Shown here: one piece after another, positions 48,545 to 59,088 of the stretch | Layout: each line of letters begins with the position of its first letter | How positions within the stretch are numbered: position 1 is the stretch's first letter | NCBI GenBank assembly: GCA_031216445.1 | Contig: CM062215.1 | Coordinates: 4,631,501-4,695,500, forward strand | From: Lateolabrax maculatus | Taxonomy: Eukaryota; Chordata; Actinopteri; Acropomatiformes; Lateolabracidae | Direction: 5' to 3' | Length of the DNA stretch: 64,000 nt | The notes under the pieces: model-generated | The model's database searches: none | What the model saw: the letters and a program-made list of their open reading frames with translations, nothing else | Told to the model about the DNA's origin: nothing | Position numbers and translations under genes: made by a program

Positions 48545-50269
48545 TCAGATACAAGTACACTCTTCAGGTATGATGTTGGGCAACGTCTCATACTTGAACG
48601 AGTACCCGCCATCCGATGTCGTGGTGATCCTCAGGGACTTCATGGTCCCCGGGACCGGAGCGCAGCACTGTGTCATCCCCAGCATGGCGGTGGTTCGATC
48701 CCAGGCCGAGCAGTTGCCGTGACAGTAGAAGAAAGTCAGCACCTTTGGGTGGACGATCCAGTTCTCCCAGCCCAGCTCCTCAAAGCTGATTTCGATCTCG
48801 GCTCGGTGGCAGTCGCTGTGCTGAGGCCTCTCCTGGGAGGGCCGCTGGAGCAGGTCGATAGCGGAAAGCGACCAGGGAATGGTGACTGGTGCGTGGCGGG
48901 GTGAACGGAGAGGACCGCGAGGCCGAGCGTGGAGGTGAAGAAAGGGCATCTTGTCTGGCTCGTTGGCTTGGCACTGACAGGCTGGGCAACGGACCTGGAG
49001 CAGAAAGGGGCCCTCGGCCACAGAGGCCAGCAGCTCTTGATCCAGGTGGTAGGTGGTCCACCCATCTGAGCTCATCTCTGACGGAGCCTCGGCCGCCTGA
49101 AGAAGCTGCTGCGCCGACGTGACGACGAACAGCTCGGCAGAAGAGTTGGCTGTGGCTCCTTCGCCTGCGTAGAACCAGAAGTGAGCTGACGTGACCAGGT
49201 TCTCTCGGTTGTTCACGGAGGGCTGGAAGTAATACGTGGAGTGGCTGTAGTTGGTTTGTCCGGGCGCTGACTCAGATCTGGCACAGGACGAGTCTGCCAA
49301 AGTGAGATAAGAGAGCAGTCAGTGAGGTTTATTGCTTTGTCTTGGACCATTTGGGGCTTCCTGCTGTTATCTAGAGGAGGCCCACATCAGAGATGTACAA
49401 ACAAGGAGCCCCCATAAAATCTTGTTTTTGTTGGGTGACTTGCAGCTGTGCTCCAGGACACTGTCACATCACTGTTGGGTGTGTTACATCTGATATTAAG
49501 CTACTCTTTAAAGCTGCTGTAATCACATAAAACTATCTACACACAGGGTCTTAAAGTAAAAGCCTTTTCCATTGTTTTGCATGTCCTGCAAGGGATTTAT
49601 TTGCAAATGTTTGTTTTCCTACAAATTTTTTTTTTATAAAACTAAAATCTTCTACCCACTGAGCAACTCTGCCACTGATCCTAAATTGTTTTATTTATAA
49701 ATTATTATCTACAGTTGGTGAAGTGCACTTTTCAGGAAATAAGCACGTGCACACACTTATATGTAAATACTGTTTGGATAAGGGTTGTGATTTATTTTCA
49801 CAAGATCAGGTCAGTTTTATTGTATAGTTACAAGAATAATATGATCAAACTGTGCTATATTAGAGTGCATTATTTTATTTTACTAGTAGTAACACACTTT
49901 GCCTTTAGAATTATGGATGTAAAATGGAGGTATGGTGTTTCAGAGTGATTCAGGTAAAAAAAAAAAAAGCTTCTCACCAGAACTGGGGAAGAGAATAATT
50001 TGAGACGTTTCCTGGTTCGGACTGGTTCGATGGTTGACCCATGCTGTCCTGCTCGTCCTGGGGGCCCTCCGGGGCGCGTGCCTCGCTCCCGGCTGCGCCA
50101 CGTCCCCGTCGGGACCGGTTGGAGGAGGCTCCTCCAGCCCGAGGCCCTCCAGAACCCGCTCTCTGAACCAGGACAACGCTGCCTCCCTGGACAGCTCCTC
50201 TCCCCTGCAGGCCTGTGTCAGAATGTGGATCCACAAAGGGCCCAGGACGAAGAGAGCACAGGACACCAT
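48545..50269 (-). CDS. inha: Inhibin alpha subunit precursor, 2 exons
   Basis: Secreted TGF-beta family subunit; paired with an activin beta chain it forms inhibin, which restrains FSH. Exon 1 is 49978-50269 and exon 2 is 48545-49293 (phase 1 intron, GT..AG; 346 residues). The start at 50269 (GTCATGG) opens a signal peptide that ends near ILTQA/C (residue 20). RHAPRR (63-68) aligns with the pro/alphaN processing site RRLPRR of mammals. SQIILFP, then TSAHFWFYAG, match the alphaN region. The mature alphaC domain has the seven expected cysteines (259, 288, 292, 307, 308, 343, 345) and the near-invariant block TTSDGGYSFKYE. The likely alphaC cleavage site is RSPR (227-230), weaker than the mammalian RARR. 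Sequons occur at residues 112, 147 and 291. An additional upstream in-frame GTG is not needed as a start. Confidence 0.95.
49294..49977 (-). other. inha intron
   Basis: 684 bp between donor TTCTG/GTGAGA (minus strand, GT at 49977-49976) and acceptor TTTGGCAG. AT-rich, with no nested feature seen. Confidence 0.85.
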
Positions 50270-50445
50270 GACTGTGCTGTATGACACAAAATAAAAGCAC
50301 AGAGTTAAAGTGAAGATGGACTTCCAATGTAGCTCCAGAAAACTGACTCTCTTCTGTGACTGTCCTTATTCTCACACTGCAGCTATCTGTGTGTGAAAGA
50401 AGTCTGCGAGAAAAAGCTTTTTTTTGTTGCCAATAAACAATTGGA

Positions 50446-50480
50446 AGATAGGAAAGAATGGCCTTGACGTCTGTGACGTT
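50446..50480 (-). promoter_or_regulatory. Composite NR5A/CRE (and GATA) site upstream of inha
   Basis: On the minus strand, TCAAGGCCA (50459-50467) matches the NR5A (SF-1/LRH-1) consensus YCAAGGYCA exactly. It overlaps GACGTCA (50465-50471), seven of eight bases of the cAMP response element. A second half site, ACGTCA, lies at 50474-50479. A WGATAR motif (AGATAG, plus strand) is at 50446-50451. The cluster is about 180-210 bp upstream of the inha start codon. Adjacent CRE and SF-1 sites drive the mammalian INHA promoter in gonadal cells, so the same role is inferred here. Confidence 0.55.
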
Positions 50481-53220
50481 GCATCATCTGTTTCTGTGGC
50501 TGTTTCACACACAGTATCGGGGGAATGTGTCTGCCTATTTTATCTCCTTCTGTGTCCTGCAGAGTTGTTTTTGGTCCGGGTAGTTGACTCACAGACTTGT
50601 ATGAACAAGGGTCAAGAAATCAACCGCCGCCACATATTGTACATTTGCATTATTAATGTAAAGCACAGACAGATAATGATGGTAAAATAACACAACTCCT
50701 GTTTTTATTATCAGATACAGTATGTGTTGTTTAGTATCCTGCACGCTTTGACATCACTGCGGCCGTATCTAACACACAACACACACCTGTTTTACCACTA
50801 AACAAAAACCCCTTGTCTACTGTAAGGGAAATCTGCCCGGGCCTTCTTTATCTGACTGGCCTTGAACCCTTGAATCCTTGAGTCCGTCTCGGATAAATTT
50901 TTTTTTCATAATGTGTGTTTCTGTGCAAGGACATTTTATTGGCTGTGCAGCAGGCCGAAGGCCAGATGTTCACAGAAGCTTTGTGTTTTGAAGCGACCAG
51001 TCATCTGTAGAGCTGTGTTTTAAAATAAGCTCAGTCATGGAGAAAAAAAATGGCACTGAGCATCCTCTGATGCTCTGATTTAATTGTGTTCGTTATCTTA
51101 AGTTTGTTCCTGTGATCCATGTGTTTAATGCCTGAACACAAACCAAATATCCTTTGAGTTGAAATTGAAGCCTTTGACTGAAAGCTGTTGTAAAAAGCTA
51201 GAAAGTTAAGACTGCTTTGTCAAACTACAAGGTGAATGAGCCTTCAGGCTTAAGAAGTTTTACTGTCTAAAATAAAGATTTAACTATTGCAAAAATTAAC
51301 GTGTCAACAAATAAACAAATACCCAATGATTAGCAAGTATTTTAGACTTTTAAATTATTTATGACATTTAAAGTGAGATTGTGTAACTTTTGTGTGAACA
51401 GCGGCCAAAAGAAGGATGGCTCAGTTCCATTTATCTGCTCCGGTCTCGCTGTTGTGGTATTTTGTGCAGGCTGGCTCAGTGTCGTGGATTTCTGGGACAT
51501 CTGAATGAAACAGCGCCATCAGTAATGAACAACACCTGCGCGTCCTCCAAAGATGGAAATGGGAACAACAAGGAGGTAAACTTCTTGTGTTACTTTTGTG
51601 ATAAACTAACTAATCTAGCTCCATACTTTTATTGTTTTTGAATACTCATTGTTGAAAGTGTTCAGGTCCAGCCCAAACCAAGCAGGTGAGGAATTAAGAG
51701 TGAAAACCACCAGTAATGCTTTATATCAGAACATAAAGTAACTTAGTATTCGGATCTAAGAAGATTTACAATTCGTGCAGTGGACTAAAAATGAAGGTCA
51801 AGTGATATGATGCTGATATGAAATCAGGTGTAACGTGAAAGTACCACATGCTGTGTTCACCACAAGAGGGCGTTAAAATACTGCATCACCAGATGTGTGT
51901 GTGTCATGACAGCTGCATGTTTTTGGCTTAAAGTCAGCACAGATATCGAGTAGATTTGGTCTCTGAACTACATGAAATGTAATTCTTGAAAAATAAAAAC
52001 ATTAAAAAACAAAAATTCAGGATTAAATGAAGATCAGTATGAATACATTTATAAACAGCATCATGGAGTAATCCTCTTCATTAACCAAACCATACAAACA
52101 CACTTAATCTGGCGTTACGCTCATCTGTCAAAACGTCAGGAGATTAGGTCAGATTTAAGCTTGCAATCCTAAAATCATCCAAACATCTTCACTGATATCT
52201 GCAGAATTACGCTGCTGTACACCAGCCGGCCTTCTGCCGGGCTTAAAAATACTCATGTGCAGCTTGTTGGTACAGTTGTAGGTGATCTGAATGCAGTTAT
52301 CTTTTTAGTGATCGCACATAAACATCTTCTGATAATGGCTTAGGCAGTCGGGAGCGTTCCATATTATTCAGATAGATAAATATTAGAAAAAAAGGTAAAA
52401 ATATTGAAAATTCACAATTATTTTGTGCACAAGAGAATGTCACACAGGCAATTTTAGCATTTAATTTGAATTGAATTTTGAATTTGCAGTTAAACATCTT
52501 TGAAACTGCATTTGAACATAGTACTGAAAGGTTCTAAGTAAGCGTTATTAGAAAAATGTACTTAAAAAGTGTCAAAAGCAAAGCAGTCATGTGTTCAGTC
52601 AATGTTCTTTTTCCAAATCCAGCCAGCTCAATTGCTTGAACAGAGTAAGTTGTAATTTTTTTCATAAAATAAATACAAAGAGTTTCAGCATGAGAGACAC
52701 TACAGCAACTAAAAGAAAAGGAAACGTATGAAGAAGAAAGAAGAGGGATGAATGGAAGTTTGGTAAATTGTTAGTTGTGCTTATTTTCAAATTAGTCCCA
52801 CCATACTGAAGAATGCACTCTTATTAAGTTTGATCAATGGGGATACTATTTTATTGTTAGTTTTCAAGGAATTTATCTATGCATTTTGCATTTGAAAAAA
52901 AACAAAAAAAAAAAAACAAGGATTCATAAAATATAACACATGCAAAAGAAACAGTATTAAAAAAAACTCTACAAATTAACTCCTCAAACTGCTTCACTTG
53001 GATAAATATATTAAATATATTGTGTCTACTGCCATTGTTCCCACCAGTTACATTACATTGTGTTGTTATATCACTGCCCTACAGTTGTATGAATCACTAT
53101 GTCCTGTCTTTTATTCTTAGACTTTCTTTTTATAGCAACTCCAACTGTCACACGCATGCTGTCTCTGCCTCTGTCTCACACACTCACACAACACACACAC
53201 ACATCCATTTTGGTTGATAA
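50481..53220. other. Intergenic region between divergent inha and speg
   Basis: No exon, RNA gene or clear mobile element was recognised. Human obsl1, tmem198, chpf, asic4 and gmppa, which separate INHA and SPEG, are not visible here. Homopolymeric A runs occur at 52895-52915. Confidence 0.55.
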
Positions 53221-53249
53221 CATTATCTAAAGGGCTTGGAGTGTGGGAG

Positions 53250-53284
53250 CGCGCGCGTGTGTGTGTGTGTGTGTGTGTGTGTGT
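53250..53284. repeat. (GC)n(GT)n microsatellite
   Basis: GCGCGCG passes into about 13 GT units, upstream of speg. Confidence 0.9.
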
Positions 53285-54727
53285 CTGTATAGGTCGTACA
53301 TGGCTGCCCGAGAAATGTGACCTATCCGCGGCGGTGCAGCTGTCATTCCCAACCTGAGGGAGTTGGGGGTGAAGCAGTGAGATGGGAGAGAGAGAGAGAG
53401 ACAGATAACATGAGCTGATTTAAGCCCCTAGAAGCCAAAAAAGGTTAAAAGTGTATTTTGTTTAAGTACTCAAAGGTAGTTACGGAAAACACCCCAGAGC
53501 AGAAGGCCTGAGTGCTTTGACATTTAGGGGAAAAGGATCTCTCTCTCTCTCTGTGTCTCACCACTCTTCGCCGGTGTTAAGGCTGTTGAAAGGGACCATG
53601 GCCGTGGCTGCTAATGCTGCATGATCTAGGGCGGACTTACACCTCCAGCCCGTGCTCTCTAAAGGACACGGAGAGACACGGGCTTTAGCAAATGGTTTGA
53701 GATGAAATATTTCGCTCAATGGATCTGGTTGCCTTCACTTGGACTTTGCGGGGATGTCCAGAGGGATTCCTTTCGGCTTCAGTGGCAATAGTGAGGTGAG
53801 CTGCATTTCTTTCTATTATCGGGTAAAGTCTATTTTAGGCGACTCTTTGGATCAGCACATCAGTGGAACATCATGAATTGGCATATTAAGCAAATCCAAA
53901 TGCTGATGTTTCTTTGATCAGTAATTATAGCATTCCATTTATTGCCATTTTAAGTACTTCTATTTTTTTCCCCTTAGATATTACTTAAAGAAGAATGAAT
54001 GAAATGGCAGGAAGTCCTAAATCCTTAAACAACAAAAAAAGTCAGCTTGTGGTTGTATCTCAGAGTGTGAGCTCTTTTTCTGATCTGGTGCTTCCATAAG
54101 TAGGACGAAGAAACACCAACTGTACTTTGTTTTTTACCCTTAGGAAGAACAACTTAAGTCTTCTAAAGTCTTCTGTAGGGCCACACTACCAACATCCTTC
54201 TTAGGACTTTTATATCTTATAACATTGCATGCTTCAAAACTGGGTATTTTTGTTAATGTACCAGTAGAGTCTTGACATGCATTATAATGGGTTGAGGTGT
54301 GAGGACAAGCATCATGGCTACCTTACCACGTTAGGTGTGTACAGCTGGTGTATAAAAGAAATGTCAGGTCATATCTCGCTCTGCAAAAGAGATCCAACGG
54401 TTTAGTACCCTTCATAAAGTTTAGGGGACTTAGGGGACAGATAAAAAGAAGCCATGATATTTTTTTCTAATAAGCATATTCACTTGCAAAGTGTCTGCAG
54501 TCAAACTGTGAAATGTCTAAACATAATGTTGATGTCATTCTGATGGATGTACTCTGGTCCCTCACAGCCCAGGTCAAACATCTTCTGTGTACTCCCTGTG
54601 AGCCCAGAGATATCTGACCCAATGGAGTCTTTCAGGAGAGGAATTCAATAACTGCAGCTCACCCTGATACCCCGATCAATTACCAGATAAAAAGTACAGT
54701 TGGTAAAGAGGTCTGAAAGAAATCAAG
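53285..54727 (+). promoter_or_regulatory. speg upstream region with a candidate 5' exon
   Basis: This lies directly upstream of the first recognised speg coding exon. A candidate 5' exon ends at a good donor, TAGTGAG/GTGAGC (last exon base 53795). It contains an ATG at 53754 that stays open for 14 codons to that donor. Whether it is a noncoding leader or an alternative N-terminus cannot be told from the sequence. A CAGCTG E-box, the type used by muscle bHLH factors, lies at about 53336. Confidence 0.3.
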
Positions 54728-55109
54728 ATGGCAGAAGGCCCTGGATCCAGTCCCAGCCTCAGCATCCCTTCCAAGAGGCCCAAAGTCACCAAGGACCAGG
54801 TCGTTCCAGACGCTGGGCTCGCCGTGCAAGAGCCCGCGGCGCCGCTTTTCTTGCGGAAACTCCGTAAAGCAGCAGTGGGAACAGGTTGTGACATCCGACT
54901 GAGGGTGTCGGTGGCAGGGTTTCCCAGACCTTCGCTGAGCTGGTACCACAACGACGAGCTCCTTCCTCCAACAGTAGCCCAGGACTCCGGGGGGCTGTGG
55001 ATACGCGACTGCCGCATGAGCGACGCTGGCTTGTACACCTGTGTGGCGACCAATGAGCTGGGAGAGGCAAGCTGCAGCGCTGTCTTGGCCATTATGGACC
55101 TTGGTGAAG
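54728..55109 (+). CDS. speg: Striated muscle preferentially expressed protein kinase, first coding exon (partial gene)
   Basis: SPEG is a giant titin/MLCK-family protein with many immunoglobulin domains and two kinase domains, located at muscle triads. This exon encodes 127 full codons and ends at GAAG/GTAATC (phase 1). ATG has context ATCAAGATGG. The match to the human N-terminus is clear: SIPSKRPKV aligns with PPKRAKV, then APLFLRKLRKAAV, IRLRVSVAGFPRPSLSWYHN and GLYTCVATNELGEASC. The exon holds one I-set Ig domain (about 38-123) with core W72 and F-strand C105. The partner B-strand cysteine is a valine (V60), as in human SPEG. The PSKRPK stretch is a possible nuclear signal. Later exons lie right of the window. 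OBSL1 was considered and fits worse. The teleost a/b paralogue was not decided. Confidence 0.9.
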
Positions 55110-58100
55110 GTAATCACAACCTAACTAACACTCACACTTTCTTTAACAGGAAGATCTAAGTCATGATATTGGATTTTTAAGCTTCAGTCATATTTTATTT
55201 TAAACAGGTTAATGTTTGGTAATAGTTTCTTTTAGACCTTAAAGGGTCAAATGGACAAATCACTAACTTGCACTGATCTTACATTTCCTTTTGTGCACAG
55301 AACACCAGCATATTTCTAAATAAAAGATCAAAATCTGTTAAACTAGTTGTTATTCTCAACGCTGTCTTTTCCAATTAATATTGGATCCCCTGAAACATTA
55401 TCCCAGTCAGAGAAAGCTCACATAGACAAAACAATTGTACATCCAAGACTGTTTTGATTATCAGGCAGTAACCCAGTCTGCCGTGTCTGCACAGCAGCAC
55501 TGGGAGATACTTAAAATTAGCCTGTGGATGTAAATAGAGACTCAGATTTGTTGGAGGGGAGAAGTTTCACCTGCCGCTGCTTTCCATTAGATGCACAGCT
55601 GAACCGTTGCGTGTTTGTTGTGTTTACTGAGCTGAGGAAGTTGGGATTTGGGCACCTGGTAAAAATCATTCATACTCTGAGGATACGTTGCGTCTGACGG
55701 AGAAAACCATCAGACCGTCTACAGCTGTGTGCATGAGTTAGTAGTTGTATTGGTAATCACTCATCATCAGTTGTATCATGAGTCTGAAAGCTTGCAGCTA
55801 CTGTATATTGTAACATAGTGCAAACAGCACCATGATATCATAATAATGAGGCTGTCAGCATGATACAAAAAGGTTGGATAACTGCAAATAGATGTCAGCT
55901 GTGAGGTCTGAGGCTCTGGTGTTGGCCCAAGCTCTTGCTGTGATGTGAATGTTATTGCCACAGTTCAAAAAGCACAATTATAATAAGCCCACATCATACC
56001 TGAAACTTTCTATGCTATTGTTTTGAAATGAAGTTACCTGGAGTGGTCATACTACTGTATGTGGATTGTTCTGCAGGCAAATAAGTGTTAAACAGTTTCT
56101 GTTTCCATTTTGGAGGAACAGCAAAAGTTGAGCTTGCTCATACAGAAAAATGGTCACATTTAGAGAGATCTCCAGTAGATTGACAGTACAGAGTATATGT
56201 TACATGTAGGTTTCACTTGGGATGACACTTCGAAGATTTAAATTCCAAAAAGTAAACATTTGTAAGGTGATACTTACCAGTGGATTAAACAGGACAATGA
56301 GACCAAAATTAAACTGTGAAGATTATCTCTGTGTTAAAAAAAAAAAAAATGTTTCTGCTGTTGTGGCTCTGTAACATTTCCAAAATTAAATTACTTCAGT
56401 GGGACGGTTTCGCCCGGGGTGGTCGTCCTTTCAGCATAAATTCACACAGCAAAGCATGCAAGACATAAATTATCTTTTTAAGAGGCTTCAGTAAGAGGAG
56501 TCCCGTCTGTCCCATCTTCCACATCATCTTCATCGTGTCTCACTCACTTGTCTCAAACTCTAAGCAAAGTGTTTACCTCTTCATTTGCCCTTTCTGTAAT
56601 ACAACTAATTTAGTGCAGGTTATGAAGTAAAGTAACCAGTTAGTTTTAAAAAAACTGTCTCCATAGCTGCAGAAATTGCGTTTTTATCATGTCTGGATAT
56701 ACTTAACTGTCTACACTTCAGCATGTTGAATTTCTTTTATTTCCCAGTTTATCTTGTCACCTCTGACTTCCAGACATAAGGATAGCATTTGTCAGTGAAG
56801 CATAACCAAGGACTCTACTGTATATGTCACATATAGCCCGATTTGTCATATGTCATAGTTTGCAGTGGAGGCATACTACAACAATATTAACTTTAACTAG
56901 TTCATTAGTCTAGTAATGGCTTTTACTAAACTGTGTTGTCCACAATAATGAATGAAAACATGCAAACGGGTTGAGAAAACTCACCAACAAAACCTTTTGC
57001 AATGGAAAGTCCTTAAATAAAGTATCAGTGTCTTTCCAGTAGTCTTTCTTATCATGTGATGTACATATTGAACATTTCTGAGATTTTGCTCACTTGAAAA
57101 CCGTTGGAGTAATCTTAAACCATTCTTTCTAAGGATAACATTTAAAAACATTTAAATCGTAGAATTGCCCTGCAGTTGCACAGTGTTAAAATGTTTTGAA
57201 ATGTATCCAAACCTCAGATTTTATTGAGTGGTGATTTTCTACTTTAAGGGCCTAATAGGAAGAAATTATTTTACGAGTGATTTCAAGAGCTGGCTTGTCA
57301 ATTGGACAAAACCGCAGCTCTAAATTGCATTTTTCACTTTGCATTTGAGTGACTTGCAGAACACAGATTTCAATTTTCAGTGAGATCTTTGCTGGGTAGA
57401 TGTGATCGTGGTCTTTTGGCCTGTGGAGAAAGTTGACAGTTGAGCTCACATGTCACCAGCTCTCACACTATGAGCTGGCACACATGGTCCAGCTGGCATA
57501 TCACTCAGCACCTCTCTGTCTCGCTCTCTCGGTTTTCATTTTCTCCTTTAAATCCAACGTCAGTTTTCATATTTTGACCTCTGTCCTCGTTACCTCTTTC
57601 TGCTCTTTGTTTCTTTCTTTTCATCAGCCTCTCACTGTCTCTTTGTATTGTTCTCTCTGCTAATTTCAGCTTGATTGAAGTTATGGTTTTGATTTATCTA
57701 ACAATGCTACAAGACAGTAAAGATAGCAATTAATATTTTGTTAGTCCATTTTTATATTTGACGCCCCCCCAAAAAGCAAGCAGACCAAAGTTTTGCCCAT
57801 GTAATTCTCAGGCTTGTACACTGAATAAGCCTGACAATTGTATATGTGATACGTAAGAGATATGTTGAGACACTATTAACGCAGCTCTGAAAGGAAAATA
57901 GTCAGCATTTAGACCTAAAAATAATTGCTTATGAAGACTTGGACTTGCTTTGGCAGACGCTTGACTTGCACTTCCCCAAAATACTTAAAATCAGCACTGT
58001 CTCTGTGTCTCTTCTGCTAGATTAATGTCTCTATTTACAGGGATAGTAAACAGGTAAAAGCCGGGAAAAAAAAAAAAACGTGGTTTCTTCATCACTATGT

Positions 58101-58192
58101 CCTCGTTTTTATCCAGTTTCTGAGTCCTGGCTGTCTCGCTATCCTTCTGACCTCTGCCTCCCTCTTACATCTCCCCTCCTTCCCCCCCCCTC

Positions 58193-58215
58193 CCTCTCTC
58201 TCTCTCTCTCTCTCT
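58193..58215. repeat. (CT)n microsatellite
   Basis: About eleven CT units after a C-rich run. Confidence 0.9.
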
Positions 58216-58401
58216 GCTTGTGGTTATTTATGGCCTGGTATGTGCCGTGCCGTCCAGAGGGCTCGTGCTCTACTGATGTGTGGATGCCGCCGGCCCCCTT
58301 CTCCGATTGCACCAGCAGACATCACAGATAATTATAGCATCACCACGGTCAAGACGCGGCGCTGTCACACTCAATCACGGTCAGCGTGATGAAAGAGAGA
58401 C

Positions 58402-58451
58402 GGGGAGGGGGTGCTGGGGTGGCGGCGGCGGCGGCGGTGGGGTGGGGGGGG
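58402..58451 (+). other. G-rich tract with G-quadruplex potential
   Basis: G-runs of four and more are separated by short loops (GGGGAGGGGGTGCTGGGG), then a GGC repeat, then GGTGGGGTGGGGGGGG. It has at least four runs of four G on the plus strand, which is the coding strand of speg. Confidence 0.6.
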
Positions 58452-58887
58452 TACAGTGAATGTGGACTTGTGTGGGTGTCTGTTAGTGTGTATTTGCGCA
58501 CGCGTGCTGGTAGTTTTAACGGCCGTTCTGGCTGCTTTTGAGCATCGCCCGGTGAGTCTGACAGACAGTCAGGTCTGTCACTTTAAGATATCACCCTGAG
58601 AGATCAGGCCAACCAGCAACCAGAGTAGTGCTGTGTCACAAGTCTAGACTACTTTATTGACGTCACCCTCTGGCGTACAGCTTTTTATTAACATACCGTC
58701 GGGCATCTAAAGGCCGGATAAGCAGTTTGATGGAAGCTGTGAAAAAGCGGCACATCAGTCACCTGTGGTATTTTAAGCTGCTCCTACAATAGAAGATCTT
58801 TGCTGCATTGTGACGCAGGAGCATGAACGTCCGAGACATGACTTGCAGTTAGTCATAAGATAACATCTGTTGCACTTATTAAAGGAT

Positions 58888-59088
58888 GGGTTTCCAACCT
58901 AGGGGTCGGGACCCAATAAGGGCTCGCAAGATCAATCTGTGGGGTTGCAGGATAGTAGAGCAGAAGAAAATATATTTCTGTTACAGTGTTTCCAGTTTTT
59001 AAAAACCCATATACGTATGAATCCTGTGATGAGGGTTTGCGAGACATTGTTCCATTTTAGGGGTCATGTGCCAAAACGGGTGGGAAAC
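58888..59088. mobile_element. hAT-like miniature element (MITE)
   Basis: About 200 bp. The left end reads GGGTTTCCAACCTAGGGGTCGGGACCC and the right end, on the other strand, GTTTCCCACCCGTTTTGGCACATGACCCC. The shared GTTTCC.ACC and the GGGTC/GACCC phrases make imperfect terminal inverted repeats of the kind seen in vertebrate hAT nonautonomous elements. There is no transposase. Target duplications were not identified. Confidence 0.5.

Noticed and set aside
48500..49122. Plus-strand open frames of 134 and 77 codons
   Set aside because: They are antisense to inha exon 2, whose minus-strand protein is unmistakable.
54676..55117. Minus-strand open frames of up to 145 codons
   Set aside because: They are antisense to the first coding exon of speg and lack any family similarity.
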